Assembly: GCA_016584305.1 (NCBI GenBank)
Contig: JACEEZ010023399.1
Coordinates: 71,844-135,843 of the forward strand
DNA length: 64,000 nt
From: Chionoecetes opilio
Taxonomy: Eukaryota > Arthropoda > Malacostraca > Decapoda > Majidae
Direction: 5' to 3'
Shown: positions 10,966 through 42,651 of the stretch, one piece after another
How the letters are laid out: each line of letters starts with the position of its first letter
Position numbering within the stretch: position 1 is the first letter of the stretch
The notes under the pieces: generated by a model
Told to the model about the DNA's origin: nothing
The model's input: the letters and a program-made list of their open reading frames with translations, nothing else
Databases searched by the model: none
Position numbers and translations under genes: made by a program

Positions 10966-12655
10966 GATGAGCGCCGTAACTGTGTAAATGCATGGGACAG
11001 TTTTTGTTACATATGTGGAATTTTTCCCCCTGACAGTCTGAAGAAACCTTTTTACAAAGAATGTTAAAGCAGCTTATCTGCATTATTCAAGTGCCGTATA
11101 GGTGATCAAGATAAAGTGGGCCCCTCACGTAGCATCACCCCTGTGTGAACCACTTGAATAAATTTGGATGCGGGGCAAAACGGCCATCAGGTATGGCATT
11201 CGGCATCCCAATGGTTTGGCGTGAACAAAAGGATCACAGTACGCTGCTACTTGTGCCTCACTAACATCAAAGGATATTCAGTAAAAACGCGAGCTAAAAT
11301 CAGGTATCCTGGCGAAACCTTCTGCCCGGGCCTGTGCCACATGGTCCTGATCTCCCAGTTCAAATGTTTCAATTGCAAGTGCTATAAGTGAATCAGATTC
11401 GAACGAGGAGGAAAATCTCATGGATACAGACTTTCAAGAAATGGCAGACAACAGAGAGCCCAAATTCACCCAGTCAGGAAATGCTACATGACCTTGCTAG
11501 GGACCTAGATCTACCCAAGAGAAAAGTGAGTCCTTGGATCTCGTTCTAAAGGGAAATGGAATTTGCTACAAGAAGAAGTTCTCATCATCACTTTTCGTCG
11601 TAGACATAAAGAACTTTCAAGCTTCTTTAAGATGGAACACAAGCTCTTTTTACTGCTTTGATGTTACACACTCATGGAAACTTTGTGAGTCTCACACTTA
11701 TGATAAGAGTGAGTGGCGGCTTTCATAGATTCAGGAAAAAAAACACGCTAAAGGCCGTTCTTCTGCATAAAGGAAATAAGCTTCCGAGTGTTCCAATTGC
11801 GCATGGCCATGAAATGAGTGAAACTTATGAAACTATGAAGACTTTGTTATCTGCTATTAAATATGAAGAACTCAGTGGAATCTGTGTGGGGACCTGAAGG
11901 TAATCTCCTTGCTTCTAGGACTCCAGTTAGGTTTTACTAAGCACAGTGTTTTTTTTTGTTTTGTGGGACTCTAGAGGGGGACAGCAAACATTACAAACAA
12001 AAAATGGCCAGCACGACCGAAAGACTCACCTGGCAGGTTCAACGTATGTACAAACCTCTTGTTGACAGTGAAAGGTGTTACTTACCTCCATTGCATCTGA
12101 AAAATTGGGTTAATGAAAAATTTTTTTGAAGGCCATGGATTTAAAATGGTGCTGCTTTCAGTATTTGTTAGCAAAGTTTGAACGCACTGTATCTGAAACC
12201 AAAGTAAAGGCAGGTGTTTTCATTGGCCCTCAAATTCGTCAACTACTCAATGATTTATGACTTTGTAAAGAGCCTAACTGCCCTGGAAAAGCTGCTTGGA
12301 AAGGGTTTTTGGCTGTTATAAAGAACTACCTAGGTAATGTTCGAGCATCGAAATTTTGAGGAACTTGTAAATGACATGTTGAAGAGTTACCATGCGCTTG
12401 GGGCTCGGATGTCATCAAAATCCACTTTTTCCATTCACATCTTGATTTCTTCCCAACGAATCTTGGCGCGGTCAGTGATGAGCAGGGGGAACGTTTCCAC
12501 CAGGACATTGCCACCATGGAAACCCAATACCAAGGACGATTCAGTCCCAACATGCTAGGGGACTATTGCTGGACGCTACAACGTGAAAGTAGCTGCTCCT
12601 ACAAACGAAAGAGCAAACTACAGAAACCTTCTGATGTACTATGGAGCAGGGTGAG
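10966..12655 (+). pseudogene. Remnant of a multi-copy, transposon-associated gene
   Basis: Several frame-shifted stretches line up with one family that I recall as uncharacterised, high-copy proteins in arthropods and cnidarians. In order: FCYICGIFPP near 11010; CYLCLTNIKG near 11250; SEWRLFIDSGKNTLKAVLL near 11710; HGNKLPSVPIAHGHEMSETY region near 11780; LCGDLKVISLLLGLQLGFTK near 11885; then a GERFHQDIATMETQYQGRF motif near 12490 and MLGDYCWTL near 12552. The N-terminal CxxC pairs suggest zinc binding. At least four frameshifts and stops make it non-functional as read, unless some are assembly errors. Its position between long inverted arms suggests it is the element's own gene; no enzyme activity can be assigned from the sequence. 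Confidence 0.72.
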
Positions 12656-12767
12656 TACTTTTTTGTGTTAGGTATAGTTTTTTATCATATGTATTTTAAT
12701 GCCCAAATTTTTTATCTTGACTGTTCTTCTGAAGAACAGTCTAGATCTGACTGTTCTTCGAACTAGC

Positions 12768-12809
12768 GCATATATATATATTATATATAAAATATATAAT
12801 ATATATATA

Positions 12810-12846
<37 letters not shown>
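12768..12846. repeat. (TA)n microsatellite
   Basis: TA-rich tract following an imperfect inverted repeat around GACTGTTCTTC (12719-12760). 12847-13195 shows no gene. Confidence 0.8.
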
Positions 12847-12851
<5 letters not shown>

Positions 12852-13195
12852 AAATTTACTGTGTTTTGGGATATTTTCGGATATTTCCAAGATGTGGGAC
12901 ATTTTCGGATATATTTGAAAAATAATTTAAGTATATTTTTTGCCAATATTACATTAGGTCCTAATAAAGCCGCAGCAAACCCCCAGAATTTAATTACGAG
13001 TAATAGTATTAACGTAGGGGGGTTGTTTCGATTAATTATATGAGTATATATACGTATATAATTATAATAGCTATTACAATTTTAAATGCCAATATTTCAA
13101 AAACTATACGCGCTAGAGAAAAACCAATGCCATTTTTTAAATCAGCAGCGAAAATGCTTTCCAACCCACACACAATGAACTCAAAACCATTTTTG

Positions 13196-14406
13196 GTGTC
13201 GACCAGTGTAACCTAACCTAACCAAATCTAACCTACTAACCAAACCTAACCAAATCTAACCTATCAACCTATAGATTTTGGGTTTGGTTAGGTTAGATTA
13301 GATTTGGTTAGGTTTGGATAGGTTAGATTTGGTTAGGTTAGTTAGATTTGTTAGGTTAGGTTATCGGTAGGTCAAGCCCCCTGCTAGGATAGGTTAATTT
13401 TGGTTAGGTTAGGTTTATTTTGGTTAGGCAATTTTCTCTAGATATAAGGAAATTACCCTAGATCTAGGAAATTTTACCCCCCCCTACACAACTCTTTAAT
13501 TACGTGTTTCCGACGCATAATTTGTTCCCCACCCAAAAACCCCGCATTCCCACAGGTCCCCAAACTTGTTTGGGGGAAGTGGGAGAGTATGGGCAAACAC
13601 TTGAAATTTACCGTCATTTCGCCCAAGGTTACTGGTGGTTCATTCCATTTCTGCCAGAGGAAGATATAGTTATATGACTCCGTGACATGGATCGTGTGGG
13701 CGAATTGACTTTAGAGTGGGCGAATTGACTCTTATATGTGGGTGAATTGACTTACATGTGGACGAAATGTCTTGTGGGCGAAATGACGATAATTGCCTAA
13801 CCAAAATAAACCTAACCTAACCAAAATTAACCTACCCTAGCAGGGGGCTTGACCCACCGATATGCTAACCTAACCAAATCTAACCTAAGCTAACCTAACC
13901 TAACCAAATCTAACCTATCCTAACCTAACCAAATATAATCTAACCTAACCAAACCAAATCTAACCTAAACTATCTAAATCTAACCTACCCTAACCTAACC
14001 TAAACAAATCTAACCTAACCTCCTAGCGGGGGGTTGGGGGTTCTCGACACACTAAACAAATATAACCTAACCTCCTAGCTCCTATAGAGTGTGTGCTCCC
14101 ACATAGTGTGGGCGAAATGACTCCATAGTGTGGGCGAAATGACCTGGGCGAAATGACTCTATGGTGTAGCGAAATGGCATGTGGGCGAAATGACCGGATA
14201 CCAACCTAACCATTAGTACTGTCGGCGAGTTTTCCCGATTTGTGTAGGGACAAAAATATCGGTAGACGACAGTACCATGCAGGTACCATGAGGCAAGGAT
14301 GGGTAATGTCACCGTGGTTATGCAACTTGTTTATGGATGGAGTAATAAGATAAATCAAAGCAAAGGTTGGTGATGTTGGTATAGACTCAAGAGTATTCAT
14401 TGGCTC
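13196..14406 (-). repeat. Right inverted arm, with telomere-like motifs
   Basis: Reverse complement of 8992-10512 without the MITE. 13860-14070 is a dense run of TAACCTAACC-type units mixed with AAATCTAACC. GGGCGAAATGAC repeats lie at 13690-14190. No coding region. Confidence 0.8.
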
Positions 14407-14562
14407 GTCAAGTAACACTTAAACCATGATGTACCACTACTTATTATGAGGAAAGACAACAAAAGGAACTCAATTAATAAGGTATTGTAATACTATTATA
14501 ACCATGAATATGTACAGCCTACAAAGAGAAGACTACGACGATGAAAAAAATCAGTTGTTTTG

Positions 14563-14871
14563 GGCGAAATTGATATTCCAGGTGCTATATTTCCGTGCTC
14601 GCTGACAACATAGAGAAGACCTGAGGTGATGGTTGATGTGCGAAGGCTTCTAAACCAGGAAAACAGTCACAGCAGTCTCATTAAGAAGTAAGCAAGTGGT
14701 AGGGACACATTACGTACCTACCAGTTGCTTAGCTTTTGACGAGGCTCTGTTATGACTCTGTTTTCTTGGTTTAGAAGCCTCTGCACATCAGCCATTACCT
14801 CAGGTCTTCTCTATAGTGTTGTCAGCGAGAACAGAGCACAGTAATATAGCACCTGGAATATCAATTTCGCG
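14563..14871. repeat. Inverted repeat (hairpin MITE-like)
   Basis: GGGCGAAATTGATATTCCAG at the left pairs with CTGGAATATCAATTTCGCGC at the right. The inner parts (CAGAAGCTTCTAAACCAGGAAAA region) also pair. No coding content. Confidence 0.7.
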
Positions 14872-15005
14872 CAAAATAACTCGAAATTCTTCCATCGCCG
14901 TAGTTTTCCCTTCGTAGGTCCACCCGCGGCGCCCCCGCCTTATCCCCACAATGCACCGATGTAAACAAACCGTGACGTAGATATGGGTAGGGTCCATTAG
15001 GTGAC

Positions 15006-15210
15006 ACACACACACACACAGTGTGTGTGTGTGTGTATGTGTGTGCAGAGTTGGGTACTAAATACATTGAATGTATTTAAATACTAAATACTAAATACAT
15101 GGGAGAAATGTTTTTAAATACTAAAAACTAAATACATTTAACGAATGTATTTAAATACTAAATACTAAATACATCAATTGCATTTAAATACATTTGTAAA
15201 TACATTTTAA
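15006..15210. repeat. CA/GT tract and ATACTAAATAC simple repeats
   Basis: A short CA run faces a GT run (15006-15045), giving a small inverted simple repeat. Then AAATACTAAATACAT units repeat to about 15210. GAGTTGGGTACTAAATAC at 15048 resembles the end of the hAT MITE at 21849, so this may be a decayed copy of that family. Confidence 0.6.
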
Positions 15211-15256
15211 ATATACACATGTATAAATATACACATGGAAGAAGAGAGACAGCTGA

Positions 15257-15261
15257 TGGTG

Positions 15262-15314
<53 letters not shown>

Positions 15315-15362
15315 GAAGAGAGAAAGGAAGAAGAGAGAGAGAGACAGAGAGAGAGAGAGTGT
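15257..15362. repeat. (GA)n microsatellite
   Basis: GAGAGA dinucleotides with a few GGAAGAA interruptions. Confidence 0.9.
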
Positions 15363-15857
15363 GTATAGCAGGTGAGAAATATTTGAGTTAATCTCCTTCC
15401 ACTAATCCCGCCACCACCCTCAAAATGCCGCTAGGTTAATCCAGCTGGGATCAGAAGAAGGTGGAAAGTTGAGTGCAAAAAGGACAGGTTTGGGGTTCAG
15501 GAATATGCAGCTTGAGTGTACACAGCAGGCATCTCTTGGGCTTCTCAGAGGTAGAGGCAGCTGCAATTGACTATGGGAGTGGATGTTGATTTTGAAGATC
15601 TCCCTAATCAACATGGCTGTGGACCTCATGATTGTAGGGAAGCCCATACGTTCTTCTGCCCATGGCAGGCAGTATCAACTCTTTTGCCAAAGTCTGCATG
15701 TAGTCACGTCTAGTTACTGTTGGTTCATCCAATTTTTTCTTGTTGTCATTGTAAATTATGTAAGAGTTGATACCTGCGGCATTTACAATTCCATAGAATT
15801 GTAGACAAGGCGGCCAGCGTCCCGTTTTTCTGCTGCACGAGTAGTTGCTACACATTA

Positions 15858-16519
15858 CCGTAGATAACAGTGAAGTCGCCAGTTCTACGTTTCTTTGTTA
15901 TTTACAGACGTATGGTGGCGTTAATACTTACATTTGTACATCCATGATTTCAGGAAAGTTAGAAGGGGCTATCTGGAAAGTCTGTGTCATTTTGTGTCTT
16001 CATCTTGTGTCATATTAGGGATATAAATGAACAAATGACAGAAATAAAACCGAGTGGCGACCTCACTATACCTACTACAGTAAAGTCGCCAGCTAGTATT
16101 TTAACCCAACAGTTGAGTCGCCACTCTGGGGAATTCAGGGAAATTAGAGGTAAAGTAAAACAAGTCTCTATATATATTAGCTGCGGAAGATGCTTGGATA
16201 TATAAAAATTCCTCTGCCAACGTGAAAATAAATTCTATTAAAGTTTGAAAGATCTGGCAAATCTGTGTCCTGTCGCCCGAAAAGCTACTGTTTACTGTCT
16301 GTCATCGCGCCAAGAAAAACGTGAGAAGCAAAATGCGCAAGTTATATTTGCAGATTCAAAGCATAAAACAACGCTGAAACAGGGTAGATTATACAATCAT
16401 GATATAAACTACTGTGTAACATCTTCAGTGGCACATAAAAATCAGTAGTGATGCTATAATTCGTAATATTTGGCGCCTGGCGACTTCACTGCAGGTGGCG
16501 ACTTCACTGTTATCTACGG
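15858..16519. mobile_element. TA-flanked MITE inserted in the piggyBac gene
   Basis: TIRs CCGTAGATAACAGTGAAGTC and GACTTCACTGTTATCTACGG, flanked by TA at 15856-15857 and 16520-16521. Removing the element and one TA rejoins the piggyBac frame across GGVDTFD and CSNYSC. Repeats of GTCGCCA occur near both ends. No transposase inside. A partial second copy is at 38845-39032. Confidence 0.9.
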
Positions 16520-16890
16520 TAGGTCAAACGTGTCGACACCCCCTTTTGTGCTATTGTAATACACAACAATTTCAGGATTTTTAGTTTCAGGATAAATTGT
16601 AGGTTGTCCATGCATAGTAGATAAGAGAATCACAAATTTCTTTGTTTTGTTAGGCTTGTAGGAAACCAGTGTTGTGGTGCCATCAAAGACAAATGCAGAC
16701 TGGGCAGGTCCGATGGCATTCTTGTCTAGCATCTTTGGGGGGATATGTGGTTTATTTGTACAAAGTGTCCCCACATGTCATGCCAAAGTTGGTTTGCAGG
16801 TCTTTCACTAGCTGCACACTTGTAAACCAATTGTCTGCTGTAATATTTATGTGAGAATTTTTGTAGGGGTCGACTACTTCATTGGTGAAA

Positions 16891-17146
16891 CTAGGGGGCG
16901 GGCACTCAGTAGAGCGCATACCTCTGCCTGAATATTTCATCAATTGGTTGCCATGGCAACAGTTGTCAATAGATTTCATCCAAAATTAAATCAGTTCTTC
17001 CTTATACCAAATAGACTTGGTATACCGAGTTTGGTCCAAATATATTCGTAACTTTTCGAGAACTCCTGTACACTAACAAACAGACACAGACAGACAGATC
17101 GGGGTGAAAACATAACCCCTCCAACTTCGTTGGCGGAGGTAATAAT
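16891..17146. mobile_element. Short interspersed repeat inserted in the piggyBac gene
   Basis: Interrupts the transposase between GHYY and FTNEVVDP. Read on the minus strand it opens with TTACCTCCGCCAACGAAG, has CAGACAGACAGA-type sequence and ends with GCGCTCTACTGAGTGCC. I recall similar sequence as a common animal repeat, but cannot name its class. Limits are set by where the protein alignment breaks. Confidence 0.65.
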
Positions 17147-18239
17147 GTCCCAACCTCATATTACAGGGAGGTTTTGTACTTTTTCCCAGGTATGGTATGG
17201 CTTTGAGCATATAGTGTGATTCATTATCGCACACCATTACCAGTTTTAGACCATACTTAGCAGGTTTATTTCCTATGTACATACGAAATGGACATCTTCC
17301 ACGAAATCCCAACAATTGTTCATCAACTGTAAGGTTAGGGCCTGGTACATAGTTGTTGCCACAGTTTTCTATGAACATGTCCCACAAGTCCCTTATTGGG
17401 GCTAGTTTGTCATCTTTCTTTCTTGCCTCACGTGTTGCACTGTCATCAAACCTCAGGCAACGAATCAAGAAACAAAATCTTCTCACTCATAGCTGCTCTG
17501 TACAGAGGACATCCAAACGTTGTGCTAAACATCTCTGCTGTAGTGACATGATTTTCTTTCTTGATCCCCGACATTATTAGTACCCCAATGAAGGCCCTCA
17601 TTTCATTATAATTAACCCTATTCACTGTGGCTTTTTGAGTTTTATATTTGGGACCGTTTCATGATTGATTCGTTTGTATGTGTTGGTCACCAAGATGTCT
17701 ATATAATCGTCAGGGAAGAATCGTTCAAAGCACTTGATTGGAGTGCTGGCTATTTGAGGAGCAACTGTAGGTCCTGCTTGAAAGTTAACACTTTTATGCT
17801 GTGGTGTTCTTACAGCAGCTCTAGCAGGATGCTGTGTGCTCCACAGGTGTCCATTTCTCCCATGTAGCTGTTGAGATGTAAATTTCACCACGAGGTTAGG
17901 TTTTTCTGGGCTTGTTATGCATGTCTGGCATGTGCGCCTTCTTTTCGGTTGGGGGGATCCCGTCATTGTTGGTGTATGAGAAGCAGATGTAGAGGGCTGT
18001 ACAGGAGCTGCAGCTGCTGTAGTACTTGTTCGTTGTGGTGTTTGCTGGGGCCGGGCATGGGCAACCCCATTATCACTGTCCCTAGAGCCGTCAGTGTCCA
18101 TCACGTCATGGGGGGAGACAAACGCTGCATCATCACCATCACTATACCAAACATCATCCACTTCAGTATTATCCACATCACTTTCACGTCCCAGAAAGTC
18201 ATCAAAAGATGGAACATCCATTTTATAAAGTTCTAGTCA

Positions 18240-19817
<1,578 letters not shown>

Positions 19818-19819
19818 TA

Positions 19820-20470
19820 TGAAGCTATCTAAAAAAACTATCGTGAGGATTTAGTTCAGGGATCAAATTTACTAGACAAACAAAAAAATATATAATACAA
19901 CTAAGAATAGTGAAGTAGTGTCGTTTCAAAAATGTTCCAAAAATTGACAGATTTTTGTAAAAAAGATTGTGGAAACTTCTGCTGCTATCACCTTCAAACT
20001 TTTTCACAGATACCATGCTATTACCTAGCTTATTGTGTAAACATTTCAGCTCACTACGAAAATTTTGACCAAAAAGTGGAAACGCCCCCCCTTAAGTTGA
20101 CGACACACTTGGGTTAGGATAGGATACTAGGATAGGGTCCCAAATTACCAATTACGAGAAGATTCTGGCCCCATGGCGTCCTCAAAACAGGTTTGTTGTT
20201 AGCAATACAATATGCCTAATGTTTCAACAATGAAGTTTATATCAAACTTATTGCACCACATGGTAGTTTCGTATATAGTGGTGGAGTTGTCACATTTAAT
20301 CACATACCTGTGTAAATATAAAATGCTAAAATTATTTGAAATGATCCACTCTCCTACATGTCCAGATCCTTGTTGTCATGATTGCACTCATCAATACCCT
20401 CTGATGCATAATTAGATTTTGCATAGAAAGTATATAGTAGGGTTTATATGACAACCAGCAGTACATTCTT
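19820..20470. other. 3' flank of RPL35, no gene seen
   Basis: No coding region recognised. The last part, below 20474, should contain the RPL35 cleavage and polyadenylation site. Confidence 0.45.
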
Positions 20471-20473
20471 ATG

Positions 20474-20478
20474 TTTAT

Positions 20479-20479
<1 letters not shown>
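20474..20479 (-). terminator. RPL35 polyadenylation signal (AATAAA)
   Basis: On the minus strand the stop codon TAA (20481-20479) runs directly into AATAAA, so the signal overlaps the stop by one base. This would give an unusually short 3' UTR, as is common for ribosomal protein genes. Confidence 0.7.
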
Positions 20480-39622
<19,143 letters not shown>

Positions 39623-39641
39623 GGTGTCGGAGGGTCGGTGT

Positions 39642-40126
39642 GGAAGGGCCTAGGTCGGTTGTGCGGCGAAATAAACACACTAATAAACGACGATAAGGAT
39701 GCGCATGAGAGTAAATTTTCTATTTTATAAGCAGAGTGTTTTGCAAATATTATATTTCATGAAAAATATTGCTCGCATTGATAGTTTAGATGTATTTTCA
39801 AATATTTTCTAGATTTTAACATGATAGCGTAGCTTAAATTTGTATGCCTACCGGTAGAAATACTTGTCCCGTTTTAATACGGGAAATACCCGTTTACTCA
39901 CACCTAAAACACGGAGTATTATGAAGCTTTGGATGCAATATAGGCTATTTATCACTGTACTCGTATTCTTTTTGCTGAGAAATGCACCATAAATGAAATA
40001 TATGGCTTTTTTGGGGCCAAAATATCACAACACGGCGGAACGTGCTGTGATTGGTTGTGACGTAGTAAGCGCAGACTCAGATCTCGCCTGATCAACCCAG
40101 CAGACCGCAGTACCTATCCATTCAAC
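39642..40126. promoter_or_regulatory. Divergent promoter region of RPL35 and the THAP gene
   Basis: About 480 bp between the RPL35 TOP-like start (minus-strand CCCTTCC, near 39648-39642) and the THAP start codon at 40127. On the plus strand near the THAP gene are an inverted CCAAT box (GATTGG, 40049-40054) and a CRE-like TGACGTA (40058-40064). No TATA box is evident for either gene. That the two genes share control is an inference from spacing. Confidence 0.6.
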
Positions 40127-40330
40127 ATGTCCCAGACAAAAAGAAACTATCATGGTTGTTTTGTGCCAATGTGCAAAAACACCACAATAAAAACTCCTGA
40201 AAAAGTGTTCATAACTATGTCTAAAGACAATAAAAAGAGAAAACACTGGTGGATGTCTGCAAGGCGTGATATGACTGAGTTGTCGATGAAGTCATCAAGT
40301 TCATACTACTGCTGTGAAGACCATTTTGAT
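40127..40330 (+). CDS. THAP gene exon 1
   Basis: 204 nt, ends phase 0 at the donor GTAACT. Contains most of the zinc finger. Confidence 0.85.
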
Positions 40331-42651
40331 GTAACTATTAATGTATGTATTTGTGCATGGATAAGTAACTTGCAAATTATATGTAGCTGTGGGGCTTTAG
40401 CTGAGCTGTGATAAGTTGCGGGAGTGGTATGCAGTATGCAAAGCTTTTGAGGTAGGGATGAGACAGGCTGGAGTTTTTTCATGTTATGTAGTTGCGGTAG
40501 TGGTATGCAGTATGCAAGGCTTTTGAGGTAGGGATGAGACAGGCTGGAGTTTTTTCATGGGTAATAATGGACGAGAGTTTCGCAGTCGTTTTCAGAGACA
40601 GCGACTATTTTTTCTTGGCCTACAATAGGTGCTTGTTCTAATGGAGATAGTTTCATTTTGCGCAAATCCAAATAAAAAAATTTAAAAAAATCTCCGAATT
40701 TTATGGAACCGTTTCAATTAAAAACACTGATCTCCATCAGAAAAAAAACACTAAAACTTGTCCAGGAAAAATTGGTCAAGGTCTTATAGGTTTTAATGAA
40801 ACCTAACCTATCCTTATAGGTTTTAAGGAAACCTAACCTTATAGGTTTTAATGAAACCTAACCTATCCTTATAGGTTTTAAGGAAACCTAACCTAACCTT
40901 ATAGGTTTTAATGAAACCTAACCTAACCTAAAGGTTTTAATGAAACCTAACCTAACCTTAACCACAAAGTATACCTAACCTAACCTAACCTTATATGTTT
41001 CATTAAAACATAATTTGAAGACCTTGACTAATTTTTCCCGGCCAAGTTTTAGTGTTTTTTCTGATGGAGATTCAGTGTTTTTAATGGAAACGGTACGATA
41101 ACATTCGGTGATTTTTTTTTTTTTTTTTTTTTTATGGGTTTGCCCAAAATAAAACTATCTCCATTAGAACAAGCACCTATTGTAGGCCAAGAAAAAATAG
41201 TTGGTGTCTCTGAAAACGACCACAAAACTCTCCTCCATTATAACCTTTTTTCATGTTATGTAGTTGCGGGAGTGGTATGCAGTATGCAAGGTTTTTGAGG
41301 TAGGGATGAGATAGGCTGGAGTTTGTTTGTTTTTTTCCTCCCACCCCAATATAATTACGTTTTTGAGGTATCTGAAAGGATCTGTGAAGGTCTGAAGGGG
41401 AAAAAAAACATTAATGAGGGCTGGAAAGGACTATAATTTTACCGTGAGTTAATCTATCATAATCTTGCTAGAACTTTTGGGTTATATAGTTAACTCCGCA
41501 AGTTATCAGCATATTATTAATGTATTAAAATAATGACCATTCCTTTTGCATGAATGACTTTCAGTGATTCTACTATTACAGACTGATCTTGATTTTTTTT
41601 TTTCAGCTTGAAAATGATGTTGCCAACTACCTGTACGTGAAGATGATGGGTGGGAAGAAAGTAAGGCTCAAAGAAGGTGTTGTCCCACACAAGTTTGAAT
41701 GTCAGGGAAGGCTTAAGCCATTGAATGAGAACCGTAGGGTGATGGCAAGGAAAAGAACAATCCAAGAAATACATGAAGGCAAAGAAAACACTTTTGGTGA
41801 GTTAGTTCAATAGAACAATTTCTAACGCAAAATAATATTTTTGATTATGATACAAAGATCCTTTGTTTGAGGACTAGTACAGAGTAGTGCATTCAGCACA
41901 TAATCACAAAATAGTGATACATTATACGCCTGTATTAAAAAGCTCTGTATACTAAAATCATTGTAATAATTATTACTTTACTCACTTTAAGTTCATAAAC
42001 TATACTGTAATATCAAGATTTTGAAGCAAATTTATCAATCCTTTTCTATAATTTAATCTACCTCAAAGTAAAATTATGTGAATCACACTTTGAGTGAATC
42101 AGCCATTCCGTGAGGGTTTGGCAGAATTATTTTTTTCCAATTTCCAGAAATTTCATCTACATCGATATCAAAAGAAAACAAGAATGAAGAGAACCGTGTA
42201 GCCAGCTTTTCTGAGCCTCTTTTCAAGCACAAGGGAATACAGGTAATATTATTCAAAGATTTATGCATATGAAACAGATACCCTTTTTCATTTATTTTAT
42301 GATAAAGTTTTCTTATGCTGGTATTACTGATCAGGCTATAGGTAAACATGCATACTGTATTTAAATTTAAGGGTATAATATTAGCACACTAGCTGTCATC
42401 ATACTTGCACTTTATAATGATATTTTGTGGCAGGTATTGGTGCCTATAGGAGATCTGCAGCTGTACAGACCAACTTTGCATCACCCCGGGTTGATGTTGG
42501 CTGCAATACAGAAATCACTGGGGCAAAGGCCACACACAAGAATGATCAGCTATCCTCTCCCGCTAAAAGCCTTACAAGTGATGAAGATGTAGACTGTGAT
42601 GTGAGCAAAGATTATATGCCATCTGAAAGCGATGAAAGCGATGTAGATTAA
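40127..42651 (+). CDS. THAP-domain protein, four exons
   Basis: Likely nuclear DNA-binding protein. Exons: 40127-40330, 41607-41796, 42148-42242, 42434-42651. Exon 1 starts MSQTKRNYHGCFVPMCKN and ends at CCEDHFD; with exon 2 it builds a C2CH THAP zinc finger (CFVPMC, a conserved W in KHWWM, and CEDHF). Exon 2 has KMMGGKKVRLKEGVVPHKF, a conserved follow-on in many invertebrate THAP proteins. Exon 3 is Ser-rich; exon 4 ends in an acidic SDEDVDCDVSKDYMPSESDE tail. Donors GTAACT, GTGAGT, GTAATA; acceptors TTTCAG, TTTCCAG, GGCAG. The exon 3 to 4 join is one base out of phase for the sensible exon 4 frame, so either a junction differs, there is an indel, or the gene is damaged. THAP domains also occur in P-element-type transposases, but no transposase domain is present here. 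Confidence 0.82.
40413..41335. repeat. Three tandem ~75-bp units split by a MULE-like element
   Basis: Units contain GGTATGCAGTATGCAA and GGGATGAGACAGGCTGGAG. Units 1 and 2 are adjacent (40413-40559) and unit 3 (41256-41330) follows the foldback element. In THAP intron 1. The unit 1/2 junction gives the uninterrupted version of the insertion site. Confidence 0.85.
40560..41245. mobile_element. MULE-like foldback with telomere-type loop, copy 2, 10-bp target duplication
   Basis: Ends GGTAATAATGGACGAG and CTCCTCCATTATAACC. Flanked by TTTTTTCATG at 40550-40559 and 41246-41255. TIRs of about 110 bp or more. The loop has AAACCTAACC units alternating with TTATAGGTTTTAATG (40795-40990). Long TIRs with a 9-10-bp duplication fit Mutator-like elements. 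No transposase. Confidence 0.9.
41607..41796 (+). CDS. THAP gene exon 2
   Basis: 190 nt, acceptor after a T run, donor GTGAGT, ends phase 1. Encodes LENDVANYLYVKMMGGKKVR and the VVPHKF block. Confidence 0.85.
42148..42242 (+). CDS. THAP gene exon 3
   Basis: 95 nt between TTTCCAG and GTAATA. With one base from exon 2 it is open throughout (EISSTSISKENKNEENRVAS). Confidence 0.7.
42434..42651 (+). CDS. THAP gene exon 4
   Basis: 218 nt to the TAA stop. The likely frame gives AVQTNFASPRVDVGCNTEI and an acidic end. Entering in phase 0 from exon 3 would instead give a different frame ending at TAG after about 50 codons, so the junction is uncertain. Confidence 0.6.

Larger units (their letters stand above)
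8992..14406. mobile_element. Composite element: long inverted arms around a decayed gene
   Basis: The left arm (8992-10512) and right arm (13196-14406) are reverse complements from AATACTCTTGAGTC at the outer ends to ACTGGTCGAC at the inner ends. The arms carry many TTAGG-type and GGGCGAAATGAC motifs. Between them lies a plus-strand gene remnant (10966-12655). This layout resembles a large TIR transposon with one gene. I could not define a target-site duplication, so it may instead be two inverted repeats by chance of duplication. Confidence 0.6.
15430..18221 (-). pseudogene. piggyBac-family transposase (PGBD-like), disrupted
   Basis: Minus strand, ATG at 18221. The N-terminal part (18221-17622) is acidic and S/T/P-rich, normal for the family. 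The DDE domain follows with frameshifts near 17622 and 17486: EMRAFIGVLIMSG, then NLTVDEQLLGFRGRCPFR, AKYGLKLVMVCD, ITADNWFTS and KGGVDTFD. The three aspartates known to be catalytic in piggyBac (in VDEQ, ADNW and GVDTF) are all present. The C-terminal part (NYSCSRKTGRWP, then a Cys-rich CLLC...CPFC patch in another frame) lies at 15857-15450. A 662-bp MITE and a roughly 255-bp repeat split the gene. I did not find convincing TTAA-flanked ends. Cut-and-paste transposition was its former role. Confidence 0.9.

Noticed and set aside
13196..14070. True telomere or subtelomere
   Set aside because: The TTAGG-type units are degenerate, mixed with TTTGG units and lie in an inverted arm of a mobile element far from any sequence end.
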